Shown: positions 36,231 through 47,435 of the stretch, piece by piece
Numbering within the stretch: position 1 is the stretch's first letter
Layout: every line of letters starts with the position of its first letter
Assembly: GCA_029783825.1 (NCBI GenBank)
Contig: JAREIK010000385.1
Span: 1,550,001-1,614,000, forward strand
DNA length: 64,000 nt
Reading direction: 5' to 3'
Source of the DNA: Sapria himalayana
Taxonomy: Eukaryota > Streptophyta > Magnoliopsida > Malpighiales > Rafflesiaceae
Made by a program: the position numbers and the translations under genes
The notes under the pieces: generated by a model
The model's input: only the letters and a program-made list of their open reading frames with translations
Told to the model about the DNA's origin: nothing
The model's database searches: none

Positions 36231-36616
36231 AAGCCTAGCGTGCCATGGTCCAAAAACATTATTGGACATTGGTCATGCCAGCTCGAGGCATAGCTCATGT
36301 CATGCTGGGTTAGATGATATCGTGCCTCATGCCGGGTCAGGCATGACTCATGTGCCTAACTTATTAGCACCGTCCACCAACATGGTGATTGTGACCCAGC
36401 TCTGCGTCCTAGGAATGAGTCATGGGTCATGGGTCGCCATGACCAAGGATCACATCCAGTCCCATTTTAAAAGAAACAAGGTGTTTTTTAGTGACTTACC
36501 CGCCATCTCCATATGGTGTTTTTTTTTTAATTTTATTTAAACCTATTCAGGCAAGACACGAGATGACCCAATATGGTAGGCATGAGTCTGCCCAACATGG
36601 CACGATGACACCTCTA
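36231..36616. mobile_element. GC-rich hAT-type MITE, copy 2 (5' truncated)
   Basis: Shares the internal vocabulary (CATGCCGGGTCAGGCATG, GGCATGAGTC) and ends ATGACACCTCTA as in copy 1. The 5' inverted end is not present, so the left limit is where homology appears. It separates the LINE relic from the truncated copia LTR. Confidence 0.65.
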
Positions 36617-37446
36617 GTCTATTTTAATTTTTATATTTTTAATGACTAGTTGTCTAATTTAAGTGTTTATCAAAAATTAAAATGGTCATTCTTTTATCTT
36701 ATAAAAACTAATGAAACGTAGGATATGTAACACAAAACTCACATAATGATGAAAAGAGAAAAAAGAGGAATGCTCCACGCACCATGTGGAGAAGTCATAT
36801 GTGGTGACTATTTTTAAAAATGAGAATTCTTCCCAAAAAGAAGAATCCTTCGTATTTTATTTTATTTTTTCGTGAAAATGAGAATTATCGTATGTATGTG
36901 TGACTTTGGTGTGTACATGAACCAATTAATAAAACAAGAATTTTTCTCAGTTTTGCATCAAACAATTTTTGTGATAAAATATGAAAGCTACTTGTGTTTG
37001 TGCATGATAGTGAAAAAAGAGAACCAAACTCATTTTCTTAATTAACTAATTCCCATCTATATTTTTCAGTCTCTATAATATTTAGAGGTTTAGTTACTCT
37101 CTTATTCTCCTATTTACAAGGGTTACTGGATTCATGCGGAGTTTGTGTCAAGTTCTTGTGAGGTTAATACTATATATGTGCTATGTTTGTGTCTAGGAGA
37201 AGATTGTTCGTATGTTTGTGTGCTATGTTTGTATTATGCTCGTACTTTGTTCGGGAGGAGATTGTTCATGTGGTTGTATGTTATGCTCATGCTATGCTTG
37301 GAAGAAGATTGTTCGTACGGTTGTGGGTTGCGTTTATATTGTGCTCATGTTGTGCTCATGATGTGATAGTGATGCTCAACTTTTTTAAGAACTCCAGATC
37401 TAGAATTAAAATTCAATTCTAAAGATATTTTCAATTATATTTACAT
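36617..37446 (+). repeat. Copia 5' LTR, 5' truncated
   Basis: Aligns with 38631-39370 (shared AATGACTAGT, TATCAAAAATTAAAATGG, AAAACTAATGAAACG, AATTCTAAAG). The first 80 or so bases of the LTR are absent where the MITE abuts. It has extra tandem copies of a roughly 65 bp GAAGATTGTTCGTA segment (37197-37330), so it is longer there than the 3' LTR. Confidence 0.75.
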
Positions 37447-38548
37447 ATGAAAGAGATTATATTTCAAGGGCTTTGCCATAATGAAAGAATGGGAAAGTGA
37501 CTAGATAGCAGATTTAGCTACAACTTTACATGCTACACAAAACCCATATTGGTTTGTGACATTTTCATCTAGAGACTATGGATTAATCAGGATTGGCAAT
37601 GAAAGAACATCAAAATATTGGGCATTCATGTTGTTTGTCTAGAGGCACACAAGATATACCAATAACACGAGTCATGTGAAAAAGTTTAGGAAAAGTCAAT
37701 GAAACTTTTTAATAGGATCCCTGAATATATCAATGGGTAAATTAAATTCCCTCTATATTACCCAGGCTAGGCTAGCTTGAATTGAGCAAATACTTGGTGG
37801 AAGATTACAAGCATTAACTCCGAGTTACATAAGCCCGAGTGTTTGTATGGATAATATATTTTCCACAAAAAAATATTCAACACTCACTATTTAAAGGTCA
37901 CCTAGTGATGGTATGACAGTTGCTATGACTAGAAAAAGTTATACTGGTACAACACTTTCTTCAAGAAGATCAAGGATAATAAATATAGATTCATTGGATA
38001 CTTATTCCAAGACAAATAGAAATCTAAAAAAAACCTAATGATATGATGTTATCTTCAACTACTCTAGGGGATCACGCTGATTAAAGAGAAGCTTATGAGT
38101 TGGAAGTGAAAGATAATATTTTTATTTCTATCACTTTTTGGGATCACACTGATCAAGAGGAAACTTATGAGTTAGAAGTAAAGGATAACACTTTTACTTC
38201 ATCTTTTTTGGGGATCACACTAATCAAGCCTTGATCATCAAGGAGAAGATTTTGACTTGGAAGTAAATAATAATGCTTTCGCTTTAGCCTGCTCCCTATG
38301 TTTACTCTGATCAAGGAGTAACTTATGAGCTAGAACTAGATGATGAAACATTTACTATGACCACTCTCATAAATCTATTTGATCAACAAGATGCTTGCGG
38401 CTTGAATGGAAAGGTGAACTCGGTAAGCCATAATTTTTAAAGAATTTTCTAATGAGAGAAATGAGAATTAATTTTGTAGTCTACTTGCATTCACAAAACT
38501 CAAACTGAGAAAATGTTTCAAGCTACCCATATAGGACAAAGGGAGAGA
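37447..38548 (+). pseudogene. Internally deleted copia gag-pol remnant
   Basis: Near 37530-37600 the plus strand reads TLHATQNPYWFVTFSSRDYG, then LIRIGNERTSKY, the copia region ahead of the integrase. Only about 1.1 kb lies between the LTRs, against 4-5 kb in a complete element, and no RT or RNase H is seen. Further on is a set of tandem coding repeats (38058-38360). A polypurine stretch, ACAAAGGGAGAGA, lies at 38537-38549 just before the 3' LTR. Confidence 0.65.
38058..38360 (+). repeat. About 75 bp tandem coding repeat, about 4 units
   Basis: Units read DHADQREAYELEVKDNIF, DHTDQEETYELEVKDNTF and two more decayed versions (ATCAAGGAG...GAAGTAAATAATAATGC; CTCTGATCAAGGAGTAAC...). Located inside the deleted copia element. 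Confidence 0.7.
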
Positions 38549-39370
38549 TTCTTGGGTCTGCCTGGTTTTGGGCAGACTAAAATATGTATTTTTATTAATG
38601 TGTATTTTGTTTTTGGTTGTGTATTAGTTTGTTTTATTTATATATTTTAAATGACTAGTAATCTCATTTAAAGTGTGTATCAAAAATTAAAATGGTGATT
38701 TTTTTTTTCTTATAAAAACTAATGAAACGAATGATATTTGAAACAAAACTCATGTTGTAATGAAAGGAAAAAAAAGAAGAATGCTTCATGTACCACACAA
38801 AAAAGTCACATGTGGTGCCTATTTTAGAAAATAGGAATTCTTGTCAAAAATAGGAATCCTTCCCATTTTGTTTTTGTTTTCATGAAATAGTGCATCAAAA
38901 TGGGAATTTATTCCATGTGAACCTAACATGAAGATGGGATGAGAATTCTTTCCATATTTGCATGAAACTGTGTGTTGTGAAAATGTGAAAACTTCTCATG
39001 TGTTTGCATGAGAGTGAAAAATGACAACCAAGCCCAATTTCTTGTTTAATTTTCCATTTGAATCTCTAAGTCTTTGTAATATTTAGAGGTGGAGTTACTC
39101 CCCTATTCTTTTGTTTATAAAAGTTGGTGGATCCGTGCAGTATTTGTGTCAAGTTCCAGCAAGATTCATGAGGTGTTCATGTGAAATTCAAGTGGTGTAC
39201 TAGAGAAGATTATTTGTGCGATTATATGTTATGCTCATGTTATGCTCGTAATTTGTTCGTGTCATGCTTGTGCAATGACATTGATGCTCAAAATTCTTCA
39301 AAAACTCTAGATCCAAAATTAAAACTCAATTCTAAAGGTGTTTTTACTTACAATTATATTTTGTTCGATT
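38549..39370 (+). repeat. Copia 3' LTR
   Basis: Begins after the polypurine stretch with TTCTTGGGTCTGCC and ends near TTACAATTATATTTTG, where its match with the 5' LTR ends. It contains a single copy of the segment that is tandemly repeated in the 5' LTR. Confidence 0.7.
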
Positions 39371-39553
39371 TTTATTATTTGGTTGTTGGAATAATTTATA
39401 ATTATGTATTAATTATGTAAATATTCTATCGATTTGGGGACATAATATTTACTATAATTGTTGAAATTGTGGTGATTTAAAATATATATATATTCACATA
39501 TAATCATTTAATTGTAAATATTTTTTTAAATAGCTTGAAATATATATATTTAC

Positions 39554-39899
39554 TAGCGTTGTCAACTAGGCTGGGCAGCATGGTTCAGAACCATGCTTGG
39601 GGTCCACAACATTGCTCAAGCCAAGGAGGACCAACCTTTTTGGCACAAAAGGTATGATATGGTGCAACTCGACATGAAGGTCCATTCCATTTGGTCTTGG
39701 CCCGACTAGCCCATGGCATGTTTCCAGCTAGCCTAGAATGAACCAAGCTAGCCTTGCCAGGCATGATCCGGCTTGGTATGACTCAATATGTCCTGAGCAA
39801 AATGCATGCTAATGGAACGTGCCAACTACTCATTTTCAAAGTCGCGTTGGCAAGACATGGAACATGCTAAAACCCATGTCGTGCCCAACATAACACTTC
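39554..39899. mobile_element. GC-rich hAT-type MITE, copy 3 (degenerate)
   Basis: Starts TAGCGTTGTCAACTAGGC and ends GCCCAACATAACACTTCC, both drifted versions of the family termini, with GCATGGTTC, CCAGGCATGATCCGG and similar pieces inside. No clear target duplication. Confidence 0.55.
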
Positions 39900-41275
39900 C
39901 CATTTAACTTTTTTAATATTTACATAGTTTTTATAGAAACCTTTCGAAGCCCATAACATATTTTGAATACTCTATGTATATTAGAAAATTTTCTAGTAGA
40001 AACTTAAAAAGTTTTTAGAAAAGGTCATAAATGTTAATTTAACCTAATTATTAGACGAAGAAGTTTCGAAACTATTCTTAAATTTTTGGGCTGTATCTCG
40101 GTAGACTCCATTAATATCTTTATTTGTATTGTGAGAGATTTAAAAGAAAGTAAATAATATGCTATTTATAGAGCATTCATATTTAATTGAAAACATTATA
40201 TTTAAATTTAAGACTTTATAATAAAATATGAGCTATATTATATCTTAAGATTGATAACGATATCTTATGATGAAAATTTACTTATAATCTTATAATATGC
40301 TAGTTGTAGGTATATTTATTTTTTTTTATTTTTTTATTTTTTTATTTTTTTATTTTTTTTTATTTTTTTGTTATTTAGTATTATTTTTTATAAGTTTTTA
40401 TTAATTTTTATTATTTATTATTTATTATTTTTTTTAGTTACGGGTATGCTATTGTTGATTTGAATTGGAATATGAGAGCTGGATTGTAAACCATAATGTA
40501 ATGCAAAAAATGTAAAATTATTATTTATTTTGACTAGTTTTAATTTATTAAATATCAGGAAATTGCATAAAAAACCTATAATGCACATCTCCACCCATCC
40601 ATTATCATTCTAACTTTAGTTTTATTTCTATTCCCACTATGTTCAGAATGTGAAACAAGAAAAGCATTACATTTTATAGTAGAAATTATGGGTAAAAAAA
40701 TGGAATTGCACAAGTTTTCTGAAAGTTAAAATAGTGCAATAGTAATCCAGGGCCAAAACAAGAATATCCAAACCTTATTTGAGTATTATTTCAATTTTAA
40801 TTTATTTTAAATAAAGAAAGCCAAGATAAAGTCTTTTTTTTTTGTATTTGGAATTTATCTGTATTATTATGCCTAAAACCCACTTGGGTTAAGTTTTTTA
40901 CTTTTTATTGATTAAATTTAATAATTTTGATAGTTGGTTTATGTATACTTTTATTATTGATAAAATTTGCTACATTTAAAAAAATTAATTGTGTTTGGCT
41001 TGCTACATAATAAATTATTTTTCAAATATTATGCCTAGTAAGAAAGTTTTCACTAATTTATCAATTGAACATATATTTTGAATACATTTTGATTTTTTTT
41101 AAAGTTAAATATATGTATTTGATCTTTAGGAAAGTGACCATAATTGATGAAACAAGAAAGTCTCATGTGTTATTAATAAAAAAAAATTATTATATGTTTT
41201 CATTATTAATATTTCCTTTCAAGTATAATAAATTAATTATAAAAGAAGCAACTTTCTAAAATATATATTTTTTTT
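39900..41275. other. AT-rich spacer with poly(T) tract
   Basis: Contains a TTTTTTTATTTTTTT simple repeat at 40318-40378. The 41065-41259 frame is I/Y/F/K-rich without a domain. No gene seen. Confidence 0.45.
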
Positions 41276-41891
41276 TGTAACAAACATGGGCTCCACTCAA
41301 TTTTTTCCCTGGAAAGCCTCATGAGTGTTCACTAGTTGCCCGACCCCACTAGACATATTGATATTGTTAGTTTTGCCAATTAGGACACATGATTTTACAC
41401 ATGGGCCATCACTTATTCTAATGTCTTTCACCCAACATATCTATAGTTCAGACTCCTATTAATGTGTAACAAACATGTTTAGATATTAACATGTTTATAT
41501 GTAACAATTATGAGCCCTACTTAACCTCAATCCCTAATCAATCTCACTAGTATTAACTAGTTTCCTCATCTCCCATTGGGCATATTGATATTGTCTACTT
41601 TTCTCATTAGAGCGCATGATTTTACACATGGGTCATGACTTATTTTCATTTCTCTCATATCGCGTTCTCTAGGATTTGAACTTGTGTCCTCTCATGTCGA
41701 TCCCCTAGGGCGGGCAACTAGATAAATAGTTGCCTGATCCTATTAATATGTTCTAATCCATGTGTAAAATTGTGCACCATGATAGATAAAGTAGACAATA
41801 TCAATATGATCGGTGGGAGATATGGTAATCAGTTAACACTCGTGAGGCTGCCTTGGGACCGAGGTTTAGTAGGGTCCATGTTTATTACATT
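41276..41891. mobile_element. Foldback element with three 135-140 bp modules
   Basis: Module 1 (41276-41410) and module 2 (41501-41632) are direct repeats. Module 3 (41752-41891) is inverted. Landmarks kept in all three are GTAAcAAaCATGgGCcC, CATATTGATATTGT and ATTTTACACATGG. Between modules 2 and 3 the minus strand has GGACACAAGTTCAAATCC, which resembles a pol III B box. No coding capacity. Confidence 0.65.
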
Positions 41892-42469
41892 TTTAATAAA
41901 TATCGGGGAGTATGCATTTTAAAGTATACCTTTTAAAAATATGTGTGCTATATAATTAAAACACAAAATATTTTAATGTATACGTAAAAAATTGTATTTG
42001 ATATGCATTAAAACATATATCGAAAAACATAAAATATTTAGTTAAAATGTAAAATGCATATTCAAAATTTATATGTTATATAGTTAAAACATAAAATATT
42101 TAATGTATATATTAAACTATGCATTCTTGGCATACAATTTCATTTAAATTGTATATATTAATGTATATATTTGTATATATTAACAAATATGTTATATACA
42201 TTGTCAAAATGAATAGTGTGTATGTTTTTAGTATACGATTTCACATATATAGTGTATACATATGCACTATATATGCTAAGAAAATGAATACATAATATAC
42301 ATTTCTAAAAGCAAATATATATTAAATATTTATTTAATGCTTATGTGGTAGGTGTTATTTGAAGTTTTTTTAAAAAGGGTAGGGAAAAATTTTGGGTTTA
42401 CAAATTTAATAGATCCAAAACATAAATATGTTGAGTTTTGGATCCTTTTTTCTTTTTTTTTTTTTGACA

Positions 42470-43436
42470 TAAGCGCCCCATTCCTATTTTTCCTTGTTGG
42501 GGGTAGGCCCGGTCAAAACCTTGTTGATTCGCAATCACTAAAACTGAGAATATTATTTATTTGGATTAGCAAAGAAAGTTTTAAATTTTAAAACCCAAAC
42601 TACTTTAAAAATAACAATAAATCAAAATATTAAAAATCTAAAATATTGAAAAGTCTAGAGCTCAAATCTAACACTATCAGCATTAATAATGTGTGTTAAA
42701 AACTTGTTCACACGTACATGATATCAATAAAATACACAACACTCAAAAATATATTTTACACCAAGATATAGTTTTCTAGAATATAAAACTCAATGAATCA
42801 CAAATCTAGAAGAAATACATAAATCTAGGATCTTGGAGATGATGCTCCAAATATAATTTCATGTTATTCTTCAAGTAGGTTTGTCGGAATCATGACTTGG
42901 AAACAATAATTTAATAGTGTCTTCAATTATTGGACATAAATGGAGTTTACATCTAGTACCTCTTTGTTCTTCCAACTACATTCCAAGCATCAATTGACAC
43001 CAACAACATTAGTACATCAGCACAATAGACAACTACATAACAAACATAGCCTACACGCACAAAACATAGTTGCACTCTACAAAAAAAAACTAAATTTGTT
43101 GTATAGCAACAGCTCGAGATAGAGAGAGAAGAAAGAATCTCACTTTTTCTCTCTCTCTTTCTATGTAAAAAAATAGGTGATATATATATGTGTGTGTGTG
43201 TGTGTGACAACTTCTAACCAATATGCAAGGAGGAAGAAGCTACTTTTTTTTCTTTGAAGTTGGCAGCAATCCCTATCTTTCTATGTAAAAATAATGCAAA
43301 AATAATAATAAAGGAACCTGCAAACCCAACATGTAGAGGAAAGGAGGAGATACCTCATTACTTCTGCCCAAAAGAATAGAATCTTTTTCTATATTAAAAA
43401 AAGACTGTTCTTTCCACTTTCACTACTATTCTTTTT
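42470..43436. repeat. Tandem duplication copy A (left part, split by MULE)
   Basis: Aligns directly with 50595-51385. Shared landmarks include GCATCAATT(G/C)ACA, GCACAAAACATAGT-type sequence, TCTATCTTT(C/T)T and the end CTATTCTTTTT. It continues at 50458-50594 on the other side of the MULE. No open frame is shared by the copies, so I cannot say what was duplicated. Confidence 0.75.
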
Positions 43437-44725
43437 GGGAGAATAATGTTTTAGGTATTTTATTTGAAAATAAATGGGAAGTATGTACAAATAGTTGTAA
43501 ATGGATTAGTTAGTACATTTGACCAAAAAATAATTCTATTTGAGGTACCAAAAAAATATTTTTTTTCAAATAATACAAAATCTATTCCTCTAAACAAATC
43601 TAATTATTAACCTCATTTATTATTTTACCACTTGTTAACTTTTTGGATCAAAATGAAAAAACATTTCTCGATCCTATACTTCTCATCGGCGTCTTCATAC
43701 CAAATTTCTAACTTTGTTTTCCTCTTTCTACGATAGGCCAAAGGAAGATAAATCCTATCCTTGTACTTCTCATCTGCTCGATTCAATCTTTTAACTTCTA
43801 ATTCATCCCGATTCTCTCAACTATTTTTGAGACCCATTATCTGTTTGCCTCTCATTGACGTCATCATCATCTATTAAGGAGGTCTGGTTGAGTTCTAGAT
43901 ATTGTCTCTTCCTGAATCTCATTTCAGTGTTCTTCCTCACAAGGTAATCAACTGCTCACTTTTATTAAAGTGTGGTCTGGTTGAGTTTTGTAATGTGTAA
44001 ATCTTATTTCCGTATATAGTGTTCCTATGATTATTAAATTTTTTTTCTACTTGATTATCTTGAAAAAATTATGCTTCATTGTTCTTCATCATCTGCTTTG
44101 TGTTGTTTAATTCTAGAAAGAGATGAGCAATTAAGATCAAAAATAGCTTAAAACCCCATAGGCATATGATGAAATTTTTATATTTTGTTCTTCCTCCAAG
44201 AGCAGTTATATGTGTAGAAACATATAAAGAAAAGACAACCATTTTATCCCATAACCATGTGGTATTTCTTATGCCAATCTTACATACATAATCTATAAGG
44301 TACACCCATTTATAATGATATTAAAAATATCATTTAGATGCATTAATCAACAAAAAAAAATGAGTGCGTGATCAGATATAATGTTATCTAGCATAAAGCA
44401 CATTTATATCTCATATATTTAATTGTCTAAATAATATTTTTTCAAATTTTATGTCTCAAATAAAAGGTATAGATTTGAAGAAGATAGGGAATGAAATATT
44501 CTGTTATGCCTTTGAAGGTGGGCAAATGGTGAAGGATGCAAATCGGTCAATTAATTATAAGGGTGGACAAGTCATTACAATATCTATGAATGTGAATATT
44601 TCATACGATGAATTTCTTTCATTATTTTTTGCTAAGCTAAGGGTTGAACTAAATTTGGTGAAATTGAACTACATATATAAATTTGATCCATCTTTAATGA
44701 TGTTGTTAAATGATGATGAAGAACT
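43437..44725 (+). repeat. MULE left terminal inverted repeat (about 1.29 kb)
   Basis: Matches the reverse complement of 49169-50457 up to GATGATGAAGAACT. Landmarks are CTCATCGGCGTCTTCATACC and its partner near 50190, and TTTATTTGAAAATAAATGG. It includes a duplicate of the transposase N-terminus. Confidence 0.85.
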
Positions 44726-44780
44726 TAAGTGCATAGGTAGTAGTTTAATATATTTCAAGTACTACCATAATGTAATGTAG
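44451..44780 (+). pseudogene. Duplicated N-terminal end of MULE transposase, in the left TIR
   Basis: A 109-residue frame reads MSQIKGIDLKKIGNEIF, GGQMVKDANRSINYKGGQ, VNISYDEFLSLFFAKLRVEL and FDPSLMMLLNDDEEL, the MuDR N-terminal (PB1-like) domain pattern. Homology to the right arm stops right after EEL, so the last 20 or so residues are chance sequence. The frame here is open, while the matching stretch beside the real transposase has stops. It cannot encode an enzyme. Confidence 0.75.
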
Positions 44781-45240
44781 GTACTACCTTACAATTATCA
44801 GAAACTTTCTTAATAGAAAGTCCCTAAACCCTAATTTACCATGTTTTATTGTACAAAAACTCAGTTTTAATCCAACTTATATATCATGAAATGCATCAAT
44901 TATATTTGGACTCCTAGATAAAGAACCAAAGTAAATATGTATGTGAAATATTTGGGTATTCATACTTTGAGTGAGCATGAGGTCCTTAGCTAGAAGACAA
45001 AGTTGTAATTAGGTTATCTGTAGTAATATTCAGGTAAAAATGAACTCAAACCCTTCACCCAATGACCAAGTGCACAAGTAGTACTTTAATATATTTCAAG
45101 TACTACCTTAATATAATGTAAGTACTACATTACAATTATCAGGTACTACCTTAATAGAAAGTCCCTAAACCCTAATTTATCACATTTTGCTGTCCAAAAA
45201 CTTAGTTTTAATCACATATATATTTCATGAAATGAATACA
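44736..45240. repeat. Direct repeat pair (about 160 bp) inside the MULE
   Basis: 44736-44890 and 45075-45238 share TTTAATATATTTCAAGTACT, ATAGAAAGTCCCTAAACCCT and ATCATGAAATG-type sequence in the same order. No coding content. Confidence 0.75.
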
Positions 45241-46458
45241 TTTTATTTGGATTCCTCTAATTTATTAAATTGAATCGTAACTGAAAGATAACAAGAAATT
45301 TCAGAGCTCATTGAATGATTGCAATTGCATTGTTTCTAAATGAACTAATTAAATGATAAAACCATCTTACTTGTTGATTCTAAGAACATATATCCACCAT
45401 TCAATACAATGTGCATTTGCTTGAACATCATTTTATTGCAACCCCAAGCACATAAATGAAAAAAGAAGGTAGCAAACAAAGAAAGTTCTACCTTTTAAAT
45501 GGGTAGCAACATAACCAATTTCGTCATACGATGAAAGTCTAAGGTATACAAAATATAGGTGATACCTAATTATAACTTTTATAATATAAAATTAAATAGA
45601 GTTTCCAAATGTTTGTGTTATCTAGGAGAACAAAAAATGACTACCAAATATCTACAATGATCAATTACACTTTCATTTTTATAAATTCACTCCCATTCAA
45701 CATTATAATCATGCATCACTATTGTACATAACAAATTTATCCTATAATAATCTAGTTTCATCTACAAAACACAAATAACATAAGTGTAATTGAGCATATA
45801 TAATGTACTAAAAATAGATATATAATATTAGTATAATACATTTACTGCAACAATTGATTTTGTTAGTGTTGAGCCACTCTAAAGTTTAATATATTTGGTC
45901 ACATAAATTTCACAGTCATGCCTAAACACACAAATTAATATTTTCATTTTGTGAGAAAAAAATAAGTAATAATAATTGTGTGTCTATAAACATCTTTGTT
46001 ATCTTAAAAATTCTTGAAATAATATTACTAATTTTCTTGCTGCATAACATCCATGGTGACATGCTCTAATTTCCCAATGTTCATATCTGTACACACATCA
46101 AAGGCTTTTAGCATTGTCCTAAAGAATGTGACAATTTTCTAGAAGAGCCTTTTATGTACTTGTCATGGGTCATTGGTAACGAAGATAATAACTCAACATA
46201 CTTTGCGTGAAGGTTAATTATGTATACATGCCAGTGAGTATCCACACATACATGCAAAAATAACTATAATAGTGAATATATCATTCATTAGTTTGATAAT
46301 GGATTAACAAACATATAACACCTAAAGATTATATAACATCCATACCTTTCCACAAGTGCATGAGGCAATGGTTGTAGTGATTGTTGGGTTAAAAAGTGTT
46401 TGGAGTGATATACTAATAATTCATTTTTTGCTTATTTAGGGGTTTGATCGAGAATCGC

Positions 46459-46863
46459 CTAAATCATTGCGCATGCAAAAATAATGATTACCTTTTGGAA
46501 TTCATTGCCAACTTTGAAGTTTATTACACTTTCTTCCAACCAATTAAGTGAATATATTCTAGATGTTAATCCATGCCATTGATTGACAATAATATCAGGT
46601 CCACATAATGGGATACCCATAACATTCATGACATCATCTACTGCCACTTCGAGATTATAATCTCTTTCCAATCTTATAAGATGATATATCACTTCGTAGT
46701 TAAATATAAGATAATGGTATAACTCATTGTGGATCTCTTGAAATACAAGTTGTATGAGTTCACCAAACCCGAACCCCCTAATAGTTTCCAACTTATGCTC
46801 AGGAAATTGATAAATAATAGATATAAATTTTTTCCATGAACAATGAGATTTGGGGAGCTTCAA
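46459..46863 (-). CDS. MULE-borne protein fragment resembling the DUF1985 domain
   Basis: A 134-residue frame: IRGFGFGELIQLVFQEIHNE, LYHYLIFNYEVIYHLIRLER and AVDDVMNVMGIPLCGPDII. The pattern (GFG-L--L, L--YL---YD, I-LER, DV--V-GIP-GG--I) is that of the domain found ahead of Ulp1-like proteases carried by some plant MULEs. No Ulp1 catalytic His-Asp-Cys region is seen downstream. It lies in the same orientation as the transposase and about 570 bp beyond its end. It may be an exon or a remnant; activity is unlikely. Confidence 0.45.
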   Translation of the reverse strand: MKLPKSHCSWKKFISIIYQFPEHKLETIRGFGFGELIQLVFQEIHNELYHYLIFNYEVIYHLIRLERDYNLEVAVDDVMNVMGIPLCGPDIIVNQWHGLTSRIYSLNWLEESVINFKVGNEFQKVIIIFACAMI

Positions 46864-47435
46864 CTAAAGTTACATACAAAAAAAAAACAAATTATCCATA
46901 TTAATAAACAATATTGTTAAATCAATTATTAAAATCTCAAGTTACAATGAATGATACGAGTTATATCTCATAATCTCATACCTTGCTTGTGGAAGATATT
47001 GCTTAAAATTTTTCTAAAATTTGACCATGCTAAATAAAATCTAGATGATAATATATATAAAATTGCATACACACATTCATGCATGAAATAAATATTAATA
47101 TAGCACATAGAAAAGAGAAACATATTTCCACATAATAATATATAATTTTTTTTTACCAAGACTTATAGAAAGCATGCCACATAGTTCACAATATAATAAT
47201 TAACAAGAGAAAACACAAACCAAATGGAATGTATATGATAGTTTACTAATATGAAAATCAGCAACATTAATCATGCCAATGAATTAGTGTAAGTTTTTCT
47301 ATTATGCCCAACCATATTGTATCATGAGCAATAAACAATCTACTTATCTTTAAATTATGACTCAATACATTTTTTTCTTGGTCTTCCATGAGTCCTTTTT
47401 AACACAAGGTGGCCTTAAAAAGAAGAATACATTTC

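Noticed and set aside
37145..37366. Cys-rich 73-residue frame (possible small secreted peptide)
   Set aside because: It lies in the tandem-repeat part of the copia LTR; the cysteines come from repeated TGT/TGC in the repeat unit and there is no signal peptide.
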